A stretch of 64,000 nucleotides of DNA. It comes from Dyella sedimenti. Lineage in GTDB: Bacteria > Pseudomonadota > Gammaproteobacteria > Xanthomonadales > Rhodanobacteraceae. Where the stretch lies: the NCBI RefSeq assembly GCF_022760995.1, contig NZ_JAKWJO010000001.1:124001-188000 (forward strand), read 5' to 3'. Every line of letters begins with the position of its first letter. Within the stretch, counting starts at the first letter, position 1. The position numbers and the translations under genes were made by a program. Of the stretch, positions 54,078 to 62,608 are shown one piece after another. The notes under the pieces are model-generated. The model was not told the DNA's origin, did not search any database, and saw nothing but the letters and a program-made list of their open reading frames with translations.

Positions 54078-55319
54078 GTGGCGAATGCGGATCTTCTGAA
54101 GGAACTGCGCATCGAGAAACACCAGCGCGAGGATCATGGCCAGGGACCAGGGCGGTGGCCATGGATCGCTGCCGTGGTGCTGGCGGTGCTGGTGGTGGCG
54201 GGCCTTGGCGCATGGTGGCTGGCCGGTTCGGGTCCAGTCGAGGTGCGGATGGCGCTAGCCCAGCCGGCGGCCTCGGCGGCCAGCGCGGGCGCCGTGCTGC
54301 AGGCCACCGGCTATGTCACCGCGAGGCGGCAGGCCACGGTGTCGGCGCAGATCACCGGTACCCTGACCCAGGTATTGATCGAAGAGGGCGACCGGGTGAA
54401 GCAGGGCCAGATCGTGGCCAGGCTCGACGATGCTCAGTACCGGGCCGCGCTGGAGGCGGCCCGTACCCAGGCCGCCGCGGCGCACGCGCTGGTCAGCCAG
54501 TACCAGGCGCAGCTGGCGCAGAACCAGCGCGATGCCGTGCGCGCCGAGACGCTGGCCGCCAAGGGCTTGATCGCCAGGCAGGACGCCGAGCAGGCGCGCA
54601 CCCTGGTCGACAGCACGCGCGCGCAGCTGCTGTCGCAGCAACGCGTTGCCGCATCCGCCGACGCGCAGGTGGTCGAGGCGCAGGTCAACTTCGATTACTG
54701 CGTGATCCACGCGCCGTTCGACGGCGTGATCACCACCAAGGACGCGCAGGTCGGCGAAATCGTGTCGCCATTCTCCGCGGGCGGCGGCTTCACCCGCACC
54801 GGCATCGGCACCGTGGTGGACATGGATTCGCTGGAAGTGGACGTGGACGTCAACGAGGCCTATATCGGCCGCGTGAAACCGGACATGCCGGCCGAGGCGG
54901 TGCTCGATGCCTATCCGGACTGGCGCATCCCCGCGCACGTGATCGCCATCGTGCCCGCCGCCGACCGTGGCAAGGCGACGGTAAAAGTGCGCGTGGCGCT
55001 GGAACAGAAGGATGCGCGCATCGTGCCCGACATGGGCGTGCGCGTCTCCTTCCTGGAACAGAAAGCCACGGCGACGCAAGCGGCGGCCGCGCCGAAAGGC
55101 GTGCTGGTGCCGGCGGCGGCCATCGTGCAGCGCGATGGCCGCAGCGTGGTGTTCGTGATGGAGGGAAACCGCGTCCGGCAACGCGTGGTGACGCCCTCGG
55201 CCGCCATCCAGGGAGAACTGCGGCTGTTGCCATCCGGCGTGGAGCCGGGCGAGGGCGTGGTGGCATCGCCACCGGCATCGCTGAAGGACGGCATGCGGGT
55301 GGCCAAGCCGAAGGAGTGA
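54078..55319 (+). CDS. Periplasmic adaptor of a MacA-type exporter
   Basis: A 413-residue HlyD-family adaptor with one N-terminal helix (about 31-50: WIAAVVLAVLVVAGLGAWWLA). Barrel-sandwich motifs are QATVSAQITGTLTQVLIEEGDRVKQGQIVARLDD and VNFDYCVIHAPFDGVITTKDAQVGEIVSP, with a long coiled hairpin between; the C-terminal domain has PAAAIVQRDGRSVVFVMEGNRV. The start is GTG at 54078 with AGGGAG about 7 bases upstream. It leads a four-gene transcription unit with an ATPase and two permeases. Confidence 0.92.
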   Translation: MANADLLKELRIEKHQREDHGQGPGRWPWIAAVVLAVLVVAGLGAWWLAGSGPVEVRMALAQPAASAASAGAVLQATGYVTARRQATVSAQITGTLTQVLIEEGDRVKQGQIVARLDDAQYRAALEAARTQAAAAHALVSQYQAQLAQNQRDAVRAETLAAKGLIARQDAEQARTLVDSTRAQLLSQQRVAASADAQVVEAQVNFDYCVIHAPFDGVITTKDAQVGEIVSPFSAGGGFTRTGIGTVVDMDSLEVDVDVNEAYIGRVKPDMPAEAVLDAYPDWRIPAHVIAIVPAADRGKATVKVRVALEQKDARIVPDMGVRVSFLEQKATATQAAAAPKGVLVPAAAIVQRDGRSVVFVMEGNRVRQRVVTPSAAIQGELRLLPSGVEPGEGVVASPPASLKDGMRVAKPKE

Positions 55320-55395
55320 GCCGGCCATCCATCCGCGACAGATGATCGGGCGCCTGGCGATGGGCCGGACGCGTCAACGATTCGGGAGCATATGC

Positions 55396-56082
55396 ATGAG
55401 CACGCTGATCGAAACCCGCAACCTTTCCAAGGTGTACGAGCGCGGCAGGCAGAAGGTGGAAGTGCTGCACCACATCAACCTGGACATCGGCGAAGGCGAT
55501 TTCCTCGCGCTGATGGGCCCTTCGGGCTCGGGCAAGACCACCTTGCTCAACCTGATCGGCGGCCTGGACACGCCCACCGGCGGCACCATCACCGTGGCCG
55601 GCCAACGGCTGGACCAGCTCGGCGGCGGCGCGCTGGCGAAGTGGCGCGCCTCGCATGTCGGCTTCGTGTTCCAGTTCTACAACCTGATGCCGATGCTATC
55701 GGCGCAGCGCAACGTGGAATTGCCGTTGCTCTTGACCAAACTGTCGGCGGCGCAACGGCGCAAGAACGCGGGCATCGCGCTGCAACTGGTGGGCCTGGCC
55801 GACCGTGCCACGCACAAGCCCGGCGAACTTTCCGGCGGCCAGCAGCAGCGCGTGGCGATCGCCCGCGCGATCGTCTCCGATCCGACCCTGCTGGTGTGCG
55901 ACGAGCCCACCGGTGACCTGGACCGCCAGTCCGCCGAGGAAGTGCTCGGCCTGCTGCGCGTGCTCAACCGCGAGCACGGCAAGACCATCGTGATGGTCAC
56001 GCACGATCCCAAGGCGGCCGAGTACGCCAACCACACCCTGCACCTGGACAAGGGCACCCTGGTCGAACAGGCGCTGGCCTGA
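55396..56082 (+). CDS. ABC exporter ATPase (MacB/LolD type)
   Basis: A 228-residue ATPase. Walker A is GPSGSGKTT, the signature is LSGGQQQRVAIARA, Walker B is LLVCDEPTGDLD, and the switch His is in VTHDPKAAEYANHTLHLDKG. The N-terminal ETRNLSKVYERG is typical of LolD/MacB ATPases. The start at 55396 has GGGAG upstream; an ATG 18 codons earlier adds non-conserved residues. In E. coli MacB the ATPase and permease are one chain; here they are separate genes. Confidence 0.94.
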   Translation: MSTLIETRNLSKVYERGRQKVEVLHHINLDIGEGDFLALMGPSGSGKTTLLNLIGGLDTPTGGTITVAGQRLDQLGGGALAKWRASHVGFVFQFYNLMPMLSAQRNVELPLLLTKLSAAQRRKNAGIALQLVGLADRATHKPGELSGGQQQRVAIARAIVSDPTLLVCDEPTGDLDRQSAEEVLGLLRVLNREHGKTIVMVTHDPKAAEYANHTLHLDKGTLVEQALA

Positions 56083-56093
56083 GGGAGGCGGTG

Positions 56094-57260
56094 ATGAAAT
56101 ACCTTCATCTCATCTGGGCCGCGCTGTTCCGGCGCAAGGCGCGTACCATCCTCACCCTGGTGTCGATCGCCGCGGCGTTCCTGCTGTTCGGCATGCTCGA
56201 CGCGGTGCGCACCTCGTTCGACCAGGCCGGGCAAAGCGCCAACGGCGCGCAGCGCCTGCAGACCGGCTCGCGGCTTTCCTTCATCCAGACCCTGCCGCAA
56301 TCGCTGGAGGCGCAGATCGCGCAGGTGCCGGGCGTGAAGATGGTGACCTACGCCAACTGGTTCGGCGGCGCCTATCAGGATCCGCACAATGCCGTGTTCA
56401 GCTTTGCGGTGGAGCCGAACTACATCGATCTCTATCCGGAGATCGAGGTGAGCGCGGCCGAGCGAAAGGCCTTCGACGATACGCGCACCGGCGTGCTGGT
56501 GGGCGAGAAGCTGGCGCAGCGCTTCCACTGGAAGGTGGGCGACAAGATCCCGCTGCAATCGACCATCTTCCCCAACCGCCAGGGCGACAAGAACTGGACC
56601 TTCGACATCGCCGGCATCATGCACTCGAAGGACAAGCAGGCCGGCGGCTTCTACGACCAGTTGCTGTTGCTGCACTGGAAATACTTCGACGAGACCACGC
56701 CGTTCAACCGCGGCCAGGTGGGTTGGTACGTGACGCGCGTGGCCGACGTGAACCAAGCTGACCGCGTGGCCAAGGCCATCGACGCGCTATCGGCCAATTC
56801 CGACCACGAGACGCGCACGCAGACCGAGCAGGCCGCCACCGCCAACTGGATGAAGCAGCTGGCCGATATCGGGCTGATCGTCGGCTCCATCATGGGCGCG
56901 GTGTTCTTCACCCTGCTGTTGCTCTCGGGCAACACCATGATGCAGGCCGTGCGCGAGCGCACCAGCGAACTGGCGGTGCTCAAGACCATCGGCTTCTCCA
57001 ACCATGCGGTGCTGGGCATCGTGCTGGCCGAGTCGGTGCTGTTGTTGCTGATCGGCGGCGTGGTAGGACTGGGGCTGGCGACCGCGATCATCCCCGCCGT
57101 CGCCGCGGGTAGCGGCGGCATGCTCAACCTGGGTGGCGTGGGCGGCAACAGCTGGGTGCTGGGATTGCTGCTGATGGTCGCCATCGGCCTGCTGGTCGGC
57201 GCCTTGCCGGCGCTGCGCGCCATGCGCCTGAACATCGTCGATGCATTGGCCGGACGCTGA
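56094..57260 (+). CDS. MacB-like FtsX-type permease, first subunit
   Basis: A 388-residue permease: TM1 (about 17-37), a large periplasmic MacB-type domain (about 40-260, with GKDSKDK-like loops and VPGVKMVTYANWFGG), then three membrane helices with GAVFFTLLLLSGNTMMQAVRERTSELAVLKTIGFSN, the FtsX signature. ATG at 56094 is chosen over GTG at 56091, with GGGAGG upstream. It is followed 10 bases later by a second, different permease. Confidence 0.92.
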   Translation: MKYLHLIWAALFRRKARTILTLVSIAAAFLLFGMLDAVRTSFDQAGQSANGAQRLQTGSRLSFIQTLPQSLEAQIAQVPGVKMVTYANWFGGAYQDPHNAVFSFAVEPNYIDLYPEIEVSAAERKAFDDTRTGVLVGEKLAQRFHWKVGDKIPLQSTIFPNRQGDKNWTFDIAGIMHSKDKQAGGFYDQLLLLHWKYFDETTPFNRGQVGWYVTRVADVNQADRVAKAIDALSANSDHETRTQTEQAATANWMKQLADIGLIVGSIMGAVFFTLLLLSGNTMMQAVRERTSELAVLKTIGFSNHAVLGIVLAESVLLLLIGGVVGLGLATAIIPAVAAGSGGMLNLGGVGGNSWVLGLLLMVAIGLLVGALPALRAMRLNIVDALAGR

Positions 57261-57270
57261 GGATCACGCC

Positions 57271-58587
57271 ATGAACATACTCATCAATATCGCCCTGCTG
57301 GCCTTCATCGTCGTGGTGCTTGTCGCGTGGATCATGCTGCCGTGGCAAGGCATGGCCGTGCTCGCGCTGCTGCTCGCCGCATGGATGCTGTTCACCCGCC
57401 GCGGGCGCCAGGCGGCCTCGGTGACGCGCGTGGGCATCAGCACGCTCGGGCAGCGGCTGGGTTCGTCCGCGGTCATCGTGATCGGCATCGCCGGCGTGGT
57501 GGGCGTGCTCGTCGCCTTGCTTGCGATGGGCGAGGGCTATGCCGAAACCCTGCGCAAGAGCGGCAGCGCCGACACCGCCATCGTGATGCGTGGTTCCTCG
57601 GCGTCGGAGGTCATGTCCGTGCTCGACCACGACAGCGTGGTGCTGATCCCGCAAGCGCCGGGCATCGCCAGGGACGCCAAGGGCCAGCCGGTCGCCTCGC
57701 CGGAACTGGTGGTCGCGGCCAACCTGCCGCTCAAGGGCGGCAGCGCGGACGACGAAGGCAGCGTGCAGTTGCGCGGCGTCGGCGAGCAGGCCTGGGCGGT
57801 GCGCCCCAACGTGAAGATCATCCAGGGCCGCAACTTCCAGCCGGGCATGCGCGAGCTGATCGTGGGCAAGGGCGCGGCCAGGCAGTTCGCCGGCCTGGAG
57901 CCGGGCCGCGGCATCCGCCTGGGCAACCAGCAGTGGAACGTGGTGGGCATCTTCGCCTCGGGCGATGCGATGGATTCGGAAGTCTGGGCCGACGCCAGCG
58001 TGGTGGCCGACACCTACCGACGCGGCAGCAGCCGGGGATCGGTGGTGGTGAAGCTGACCGATCCCAAGGCCTACGATGCCTTCAAGGCCGAACTCGACGG
58101 CAATCCCCAGCTGAAGGTGGATGTCAGCACCACCCTCGACTACTTCAACAAGCAATCGGAGGGCATGACCAAGGTGATCCGCATCATCGGCATCACCGTG
58201 GGCATCATCATGGCCATCGGCGCGATGTTCGGCGCGCTCAATACCATGTTCGCCGCGGTGGCGGCGCGTGCGCGGGAAATCGCCACCCTGCGCGCCATCG
58301 GCTTCCGCGGCCTGCCGGTGGTGGTGGCGGTGATGCTGGAGACCATGCTGCTGGCGCTGGTTGGCGGTCTTGTCGGCGGCTTGCTCGCCTGGCTGATCTT
58401 CAACGGCTACAGCGCCTCCACGCTGGCGGCGGGCACGGTCGGCAAGCTGAGCTTCGAGTTGAGGGTGACGCCCGCGCTGCTGTGGACCGGCCTGAAATGG
58501 GCACTCGCCATCGGCTTCATCGGCGGCCTGTATCCGGCGGTGCGCGCGGCGCGGCTGCCGGTGACCACGGCCTTGCGGGAGTTGTAG
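57271..58587 (+). CDS. MacB-like FtsX-type permease, second subunit
   Basis: A 438-residue permease. Unlike the first, it begins with a pair of close hydrophobic segments (about 3-42) before the FtsX TM1 region near LGSSAVIVIGIAGVVGVLVALLAMGEG. The periplasmic domain (about 90-300) has RGSSASEVMSVL and VVGIFASGDAMDSEVWAD. The FtsX signature is FGALNTMFAAVAARAREIATLRAIGF, followed by two more helices and YPAVRAARLPVTTALREL at the end. The two permeases would form a heterodimer with the ATPase. A REP element follows. Confidence 0.92.
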   Translation: MNILINIALLAFIVVVLVAWIMLPWQGMAVLALLLAAWMLFTRRGRQAASVTRVGISTLGQRLGSSAVIVIGIAGVVGVLVALLAMGEGYAETLRKSGSADTAIVMRGSSASEVMSVLDHDSVVLIPQAPGIARDAKGQPVASPELVVAANLPLKGGSADDEGSVQLRGVGEQAWAVRPNVKIIQGRNFQPGMRELIVGKGAARQFAGLEPGRGIRLGNQQWNVVGIFASGDAMDSEVWADASVVADTYRRGSSRGSVVVKLTDPKAYDAFKAELDGNPQLKVDVSTTLDYFNKQSEGMTKVIRIIGITVGIIMAIGAMFGALNTMFAAVAARAREIATLRAIGFRGLPVVVAVMLETMLLALVGGLVGGLLAWLIFNGYSASTLAAGTVGKLSFELRVTPALLWTGLKWALAIGFIGGLYPAVRAARLPVTTALREL

Positions 58588-58597
58588 GCAAGGCATT

Positions 58598-58662
58598 GTC
58601 GCGCACAGGGTGCGCTCCCACATGGTCATGGCGAGCCTGTGGGAGCGCACCCTGTGCGCGAC
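58598..58662. repeat. REP-type inverted repeat, copy 3 (arms in inverted order)
   Basis: GTCGCGCACAGGGTGCGCTC... (58598-58622) and its exact inverse (58638-58662) form a perfect 25-bp stem with a 15-base loop. The arms are in the opposite order to the other copies (GTCGCGC outermost). It lies between convergent genes, 10 bases after one stop and 4 bases after the other, and could end both transcripts. Confidence 0.88.
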
Positions 58663-58666
58663 GAGG

Positions 58667-60079
58667 TTAAGGCATCACCGGCGGTACATACGCCAGCGTC
58701 AACCCCAGTGCCCATAGCAGCCCCAGCACCAGCGGCACGTGCACCAGCAACTGGATGAAGGTGAAGCCCACCACGTCGCGCGCCTTCAATCCCAGCACGC
58801 CCAGCAATGGCAGCATCCAGAACGGATTGATCAGGTTGGGTAGCGCCTCGGCCGCGTTGTAGACCTGCACGGCCCAGCCCAGGTGCACGTGCAGGTCGTT
58901 GGCCGCCTGCATCACGTACGGCGCTTCCACCAGCCACTTGCCGCCGCCGGAAGGCACGAAGAAGCCGAGGATGGCCGAATACGCGCCCATCACCAGCGCG
59001 AAGGTGTCGGTGGAGGCGATACGAACGAACAGGCCCGACAGCCGGTGTGCCAGTGCTAGGCCATCGGGGCCCGGGGCATGCGTCAACAAAGAGGCAATGC
59101 CGCCGTACAACGGGAACTGGATCAGCACGCCCGCCGTGCTCGGCACCGCACGCGACACCGCGTTGAGAAAACTGCGCGGCCGCCAGTGCAGCAGCAGTCC
59201 CACGGTAAGGAACAGGAAGTTGTAGGTATTGAGGTTGGCGATGGCGGTCACCATCGGTTGGGTGGCGAATGCATAGCCCAGCCAGCCCAGGCCCATGGCG
59301 CCGATCAGCACGGTGAGCAACGGACTGTATTCCAGCCATTCGCCGGGGCGCTGGCGCGGCGGCAAGGCGGGCGTGGCCGTCTCCGTCACGCCGAAGTCCT
59401 GCGCGGTGCGCGCGTTCCCCGCGGAGGGCGCGGTGAACCAGCAGACCAGCAGGGATGCCACGATCAGCACGCCGGTCAGCGCCAATGATTGCCACAGGAA
59501 GATCGTCTGGCTGAAGGGCAGTATGCCGGTGATGTTGACCAGGCCGGGCGGCATGCTTTTGGGGTTGGCCTGCAATTGCGCCGCCGAGGAGGACAGGCCC
59601 ATCGCCCACACCGCGCCCAGTCCCAGGTAGGCGGCGGCGCCCGCGGCGCGGTAGTCCATGCGCAACGCCTCGCGCCGGGCCAGCGCGCGCACCAGCAGGC
59701 CGCCGAATACCAGCGAGAAGCCCCAGGAGAGCAGCGAGGCGAGCATGCTCACCAGGCCGACGTAGCAGATCGCGCCGCGCCCCGTGCGCGGCACGCGCGC
59801 CAGCCATTCGATAAAGCGCGCCACCACCGGCGCGGTGGCCACCACGTAGCCGCCGATCACCACGAAGGCCATCTGCATGGTGAAGGGAATCAGGCTCCAG
59901 AAACCGTCGCCGAACGCGTTCACGGCCGTCGCGGGCGTGGCACCGAAGGCCAGCGCCGCCAGCGCGACGAGCACCACGCCCAGCGCGGCGAAGACCCAGG
60001 CATCAGGGAACCAGCGCTCCGACCAGGCGGCGCTGCGCAAGGCGGCGTGGGCCAGACGACCGTCGTTCGTCGTGTTCAT
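58667..60079 (-). CDS. Short-chain fatty acid transporter, AtoE family
   Basis: A 470-residue membrane protein with about 12 hydrophobic segments. AtoE-family motifs are WFPDAWVFAALGVVLVALAAL, FWSLIPFTMQMAFVVIGGYVVATAP, SWGFSLVFGGLLVRALARR, GLGAVWAMGLSSSAAQLQANPKSMP, NTYNFLFLTVGLLLHW, and FFVPSGGGKWLVEAPYVMQAA with NLINPFWMLPLLG. It likely moves butyrate or other short-chain acids. The start at 60079 gives MNTTNDGRLAHAALRS; an upstream start at 60160 adds non-conserved sequence. No acetoacetate-degradation genes are adjacent, so it stands alone. Confidence 0.92.
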   Translation of the reverse strand: MNTTNDGRLAHAALRSAAWSERWFPDAWVFAALGVVLVALAALAFGATPATAVNAFGDGFWSLIPFTMQMAFVVIGGYVVATAPVVARFIEWLARVPRTGRGAICYVGLVSMLASLLSWGFSLVFGGLLVRALARREALRMDYRAAGAAAYLGLGAVWAMGLSSSAAQLQANPKSMPPGLVNITGILPFSQTIFLWQSLALTGVLIVASLLVCWFTAPSAGNARTAQDFGVTETATPALPPRQRPGEWLEYSPLLTVLIGAMGLGWLGYAFATQPMVTAIANLNTYNFLFLTVGLLLHWRPRSFLNAVSRAVPSTAGVLIQFPLYGGIASLLTHAPGPDGLALAHRLSGLFVRIASTDTFALVMGAYSAILGFFVPSGGGKWLVEAPYVMQAANDLHVHLGWAVQVYNAAEALPNLINPFWMLPLLGVLGLKARDVVGFTFIQLLVHVPLVLGLLWALGLTLAYVPPVMP

Positions 60080-60187
60080 GGGCGCTCCCCGCTCAAGGAC
60101 CGGGCCATGGTGTGCGCCGTGCGGCGCACCGGGCAAGCCGACCATGGTCGAAAACCGCAACCAATCCGGCTCGGGATGGCAGAGAAA

Positions 60188-61105
60188 CTAGCGAGAACGC
60201 CTCTGCCGCGCCAGCGTGATGACTCCCACGCCCGCCAGGATGATGGCCATGCCCGCCAGGTCGTACGGTCCCACGTGCTCGCCGGCCAGTAGCACGCCGA
60301 ACAGCACCGCCACCGGCGGGTTCACGTAGGCATAGCTGGTGGCCAGTGCCGGGCGCGCATGCTTGAGCACGTAGAGATAGGCGCTGAAGGCGACGATGGA
60401 GCCGAAGATCGCAAGGTAGACCAAGGCCACCGTGGCGCGCACGGCGGGATGCGCCGGCAGCCGTTCGCCGGTGGCGAAGCCCACCAGCAGCATCGCCACG
60501 CTGGCGCACAGCATCTGCGCGGCGGTGTTCACCGGGCCTGGCGGCATATCCTGCCGGCGGCTCCACACCGAGCCGAAGGCCCAGCTCATCGCCGCCACCA
60601 GCAGGGTGATGGCGCCGATGCGGGATCCGCTGAGCCCGCTGCCCAGGTTCAGCACGACCACGCCAACGAAGCCGATCACCAGGCCCACGGTTTCGCGCCG
60701 CGTCGGCCACTCGCCATACATGCCCGCGAACAGCGCCGCGAACAGCGGCATGCTGGCCACCGCCACGGCGGCGATGCCAGAACTCACGCGCTGCTCGGCG
60801 AAGCACACCAGCCCATTGCCGAAGCCCAGCAGCAGCACGCCGGTGATGGCCGCGTTGCGCCATTGACGTGTCGTCGGAATGGCCATGCCACGGATGCGCA
60901 GGAAGGCGAACAGCGCGATGCCGGCACCGAGGAAGCGGATACCGGCCAGCAAGAAGGGCGGGTAGCTTTCCAGCGCGAAACGGATGCCCAGGTAGGTCGA
61001 GCCCCAGATCACGTACAGCGCGAACAGGGCCAGCGGCACCAGAAGACGAGCGTCAGCGGCAACAGTCGCCGCGCCGGCGGTGGATGGCGTGGTGGTGTCG
61101 GTCAT
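60188..61105 (-). CDS. EamA/DMT family exporter (YedA-like)
   Basis: A 305-residue drug/metabolite transporter with ten membrane helices in two EamA repeats. Motifs are LFALYVIWGSTYLGIRFALESYPPFLLAGIRFLGAG, GNGLVCFAEQRVSSGIAAVAVASMPLFAALF and YVLKHARPALATSYAYVNPPVAVLFGVLLAGEHV. The substrate is unknown. The start at 61105 (MTDTTTPS) is preferred to 61126. A GTCTAC/GTAGAC dyad lies 42 bases upstream. Confidence 0.92.
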   Translation of the reverse strand: MTDTTTPSTAGAATVAADARLLVPLALFALYVIWGSTYLGIRFALESYPPFLLAGIRFLGAGIALFAFLRIRGMAIPTTRQWRNAAITGVLLLGFGNGLVCFAEQRVSSGIAAVAVASMPLFAALFAGMYGEWPTRRETVGLVIGFVGVVVLNLGSGLSGSRIGAITLLVAAMSWAFGSVWSRRQDMPPGPVNTAAQMLCASVAMLLVGFATGERLPAHPAVRATVALVYLAIFGSIVAFSAYLYVLKHARPALATSYAYVNPPVAVLFGVLLAGEHVGPYDLAGMAIILAGVGVITLARQRRSR

Positions 61106-61146
61106 GGGCGGGAAGCGGGGAGGCATCGCGATTGATGTCCACCATA

Positions 61147-61163
61147 GTCTACAGGTGGTAGAC
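61147..61163. promoter_or_regulatory. GTCTAC-N5-GTAGAC dyad upstream of the EamA exporter
   Basis: GTCTAC (61147-61152) and GTAGAC (61158-61163) are inverted with a 5-base spacer. It sits 42-58 bases before the exporter start and about 83 bases after the end of the Ada-like gene. The CTAC...GTAG form recalls operators of winged-helix repressors of the PadR/BlaI type, but no such regulator is adjacent. Confidence 0.4.
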
Positions 61164-61246
61164 GCTAAACCGGGCGGCGCGATGGCGGTAGCGAGGCTTG
61201 TGCAAGGCTGGGTTGAGCCTAGCTCAAGCCAGGTACCTCGCGGCGA

Positions 61247-62128
61247 TCAGGCGCTCGCGGCACGGGCCGGCGGCGCGATATCGGCATGGCGTTCGCTGGC
61301 AAGCAGCTCACGCTTGCGTTCCACGCCCCAACGCCATCCACCGAGCGAGCCATCCTCGCGCACGATGCGATGGCACGGCACGATCAGCGCCAGCCGATTG
61401 CTGCCGCAGGCGCGGCCCACCGCACGCGCCGCCTTCGGCATGCCAAGCTCCGCCGCGAGCTCGCCATAGCTGCGGGTAACGCCGCGGGGTATACGCGTCA
61501 GCGCTTCCCAGACGCGCCACTGGAAGGCGGTGGCGGCGACGTCGATCGGTGGCAGCTCGGGCGCGTCGCCCCGGCTCCAACCCAGCTCGCTGGCGATGCG
61601 GGTGATCACGGCATCCAGCCATTCCTCGCGCCCCGCATCGACACGTTGGAGAGTGGCCTGTGGAAATTCACCCACCAGCCGGGCTTCCAGTTCCCGATCC
61701 GTATCGCCCAGCGTCACCGAGCAGATGCCGCGCGTGGTGGTGGCGACCAGCAGGCGGCCCAGCGGCGTATCGGTAGTGGTGTAGCGGATCTCCGCGCCCG
61801 CGCCGCCGGCGCGGTAGCTGGCCGGCGTCATGCCGAGCAGGCGGTCGCTGTGTTCGTAGACGCGGCTGCCGGAACCGAAGCCGGCGTCGTACACCGCATC
61901 GGTGACCGCCGCGCCATGGCGCAGCGCCGCCTTCAGCTGGCCGAAACGGCGCGCGCGGTGGTACTCGGCGGGACTCATGCCGTAGCGGCGGCGGAACGCG
62001 CGCTGCAGATGGCTGGGACTGAGTTTCACTGCGTCCGCCAGGGCTTGTAGGGTCGGCGGCTCGTTGGCTCGTTCCACCAACAGGCGGACCTGCTCCAGGA
62101 CGGATTCGGTAGCGAGGCGGGCATTCAT
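61247..62128 (-). CDS. AraC-type regulator fused to O6-alkylguanine-DNA alkyltransferase (Ada without the N-terminal zinc domain)
   Basis: A 293-residue protein. Residues about 1-105 form an AraC/XylS helix-turn-helix domain (LADAVKLSPSHLQRAFRRRYGMSPAEYHRARR, GFGSGSRVYEHSDRLLGMTPASYR). Residues about 115-280 form the MGMT domain with TAFQWRVWEALTRIPRGVTRSYGELA, RAVGRACGSNRLALIVPCHRIVREDGSLGGW; the active Cys is in PCHRIV. The zinc-binding methylphosphotriester domain of E. coli Ada (CxxC...CxxC) is missing, so the protein cannot sense phosphotriesters through that Cys. It probably repairs O6-methylguanine; whether the HTH half still regulates is unknown. Confidence 0.9.
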   Translation of the reverse strand: MNARLATESVLEQVRLLVERANEPPTLQALADAVKLSPSHLQRAFRRRYGMSPAEYHRARRFGQLKAALRHGAAVTDAVYDAGFGSGSRVYEHSDRLLGMTPASYRAGGAGAEIRYTTTDTPLGRLLVATTTRGICSVTLGDTDRELEARLVGEFPQATLQRVDAGREEWLDAVITRIASELGWSRGDAPELPPIDVAATAFQWRVWEALTRIPRGVTRSYGELAAELGMPKAARAVGRACGSNRLALIVPCHRIVREDGSLGGWRWGVERKRELLASERHADIAPPARAASA

Positions 62129-62214
62129 GGCGATATCCCTGGTGCGATAAGGCTAGCCTAGGGCCGCCCCGGGCGTCATCACCATCCGGATCTTGCGCCG
62201 TTCCGTTTCTTCTT

Positions 62215-62299
62215 TGTAGGAGCGCACCCAGTGCGCGATCACGACCCGACACAGCCCCTCATCGCTGGGCAAGCTTCGCGCACTGGGTGCGCTCCTACA
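62215..62299. repeat. REP-type inverted repeat, copy 4, with a paired base change
   Basis: TGTAGGAGCGCACCCAGTGC... (62215-62238) and its exact inverse (62276-62299) form a perfect 24-bp stem with a 37-base loop. The core reads CACCCAGTGCGC where copies 1-3 have CACCCTGTGCGC, and the change is matched on the opposite arm. It occupies most of the 184-base gap between the Ada-like gene and the next gene. Confidence 0.88.
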
Positions 62300-62312
62300 G
62301 GTAAGACTCGCT

Positions 62313-62585
62313 TCAGCGTGCCGCGTGGCGCGTCTGGCGCAGCACGACGAATTCACCCTCGATCACTTCGGGGCGATGCGGGCGACGGCCATCGGGCGAC
62401 GCCACACCACGCTTGCGCGACCATTGGCGCAGGCCGAATACCAAGGCGCCGCCGACCAGCAGCACACTGGCCACGACCAGGCCAAACACCATCAGCACGC
62501 CGACCACCGCCAAGCCTACGAGCAGCGATAGGGCACGGACCAGCGGATGGCGGGAGCGACGCGGCAAGGGCAGCGAAAAGCGCAT
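62313..62585 (-). CDS. Small membrane protein, function unknown
   Basis: A 90-residue protein: basic N-terminus (RFSLPLPRRSRHP), a hydrophobic hairpin of about 35 residues (LVRALSLLVGLAVVGVLMVF to LVGGALVFGLRQW), then a basic, Pro/Gly-rich tail with PEVIEGEFVVLRQ. The tail motif VIEGEFVV recurs in small proteins of this kind in related bacteria, but I know of no assigned function. The start codon at 62585 is close to the divergent Rieske-gene promoter region. Confidence 0.75.
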   Translation of the reverse strand: MRFSLPLPRRSRHPLVRALSLLVGLAVVGVLMVFGLVVASVLLVGGALVFGLRQWSRKRGVASPDGRRPHRPEVIEGEFVVLRQTRHAAR

Positions 62586-62599
62586 GTTAAAAATCCGTG

Positions 62600-62608
62600 T
62601 GGTAAAAT
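62600..62608 (+). promoter_or_regulatory. Probable extended -10 promoter of the Rieske protein gene
   Basis: TGG-TAAAAT at 62600-62608 is an extended -10 element in an AT-rich patch; no -35 match is needed or seen. Transcription would begin near 62615, about 47 bases before the ATG at 62662. Confidence 0.5.
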
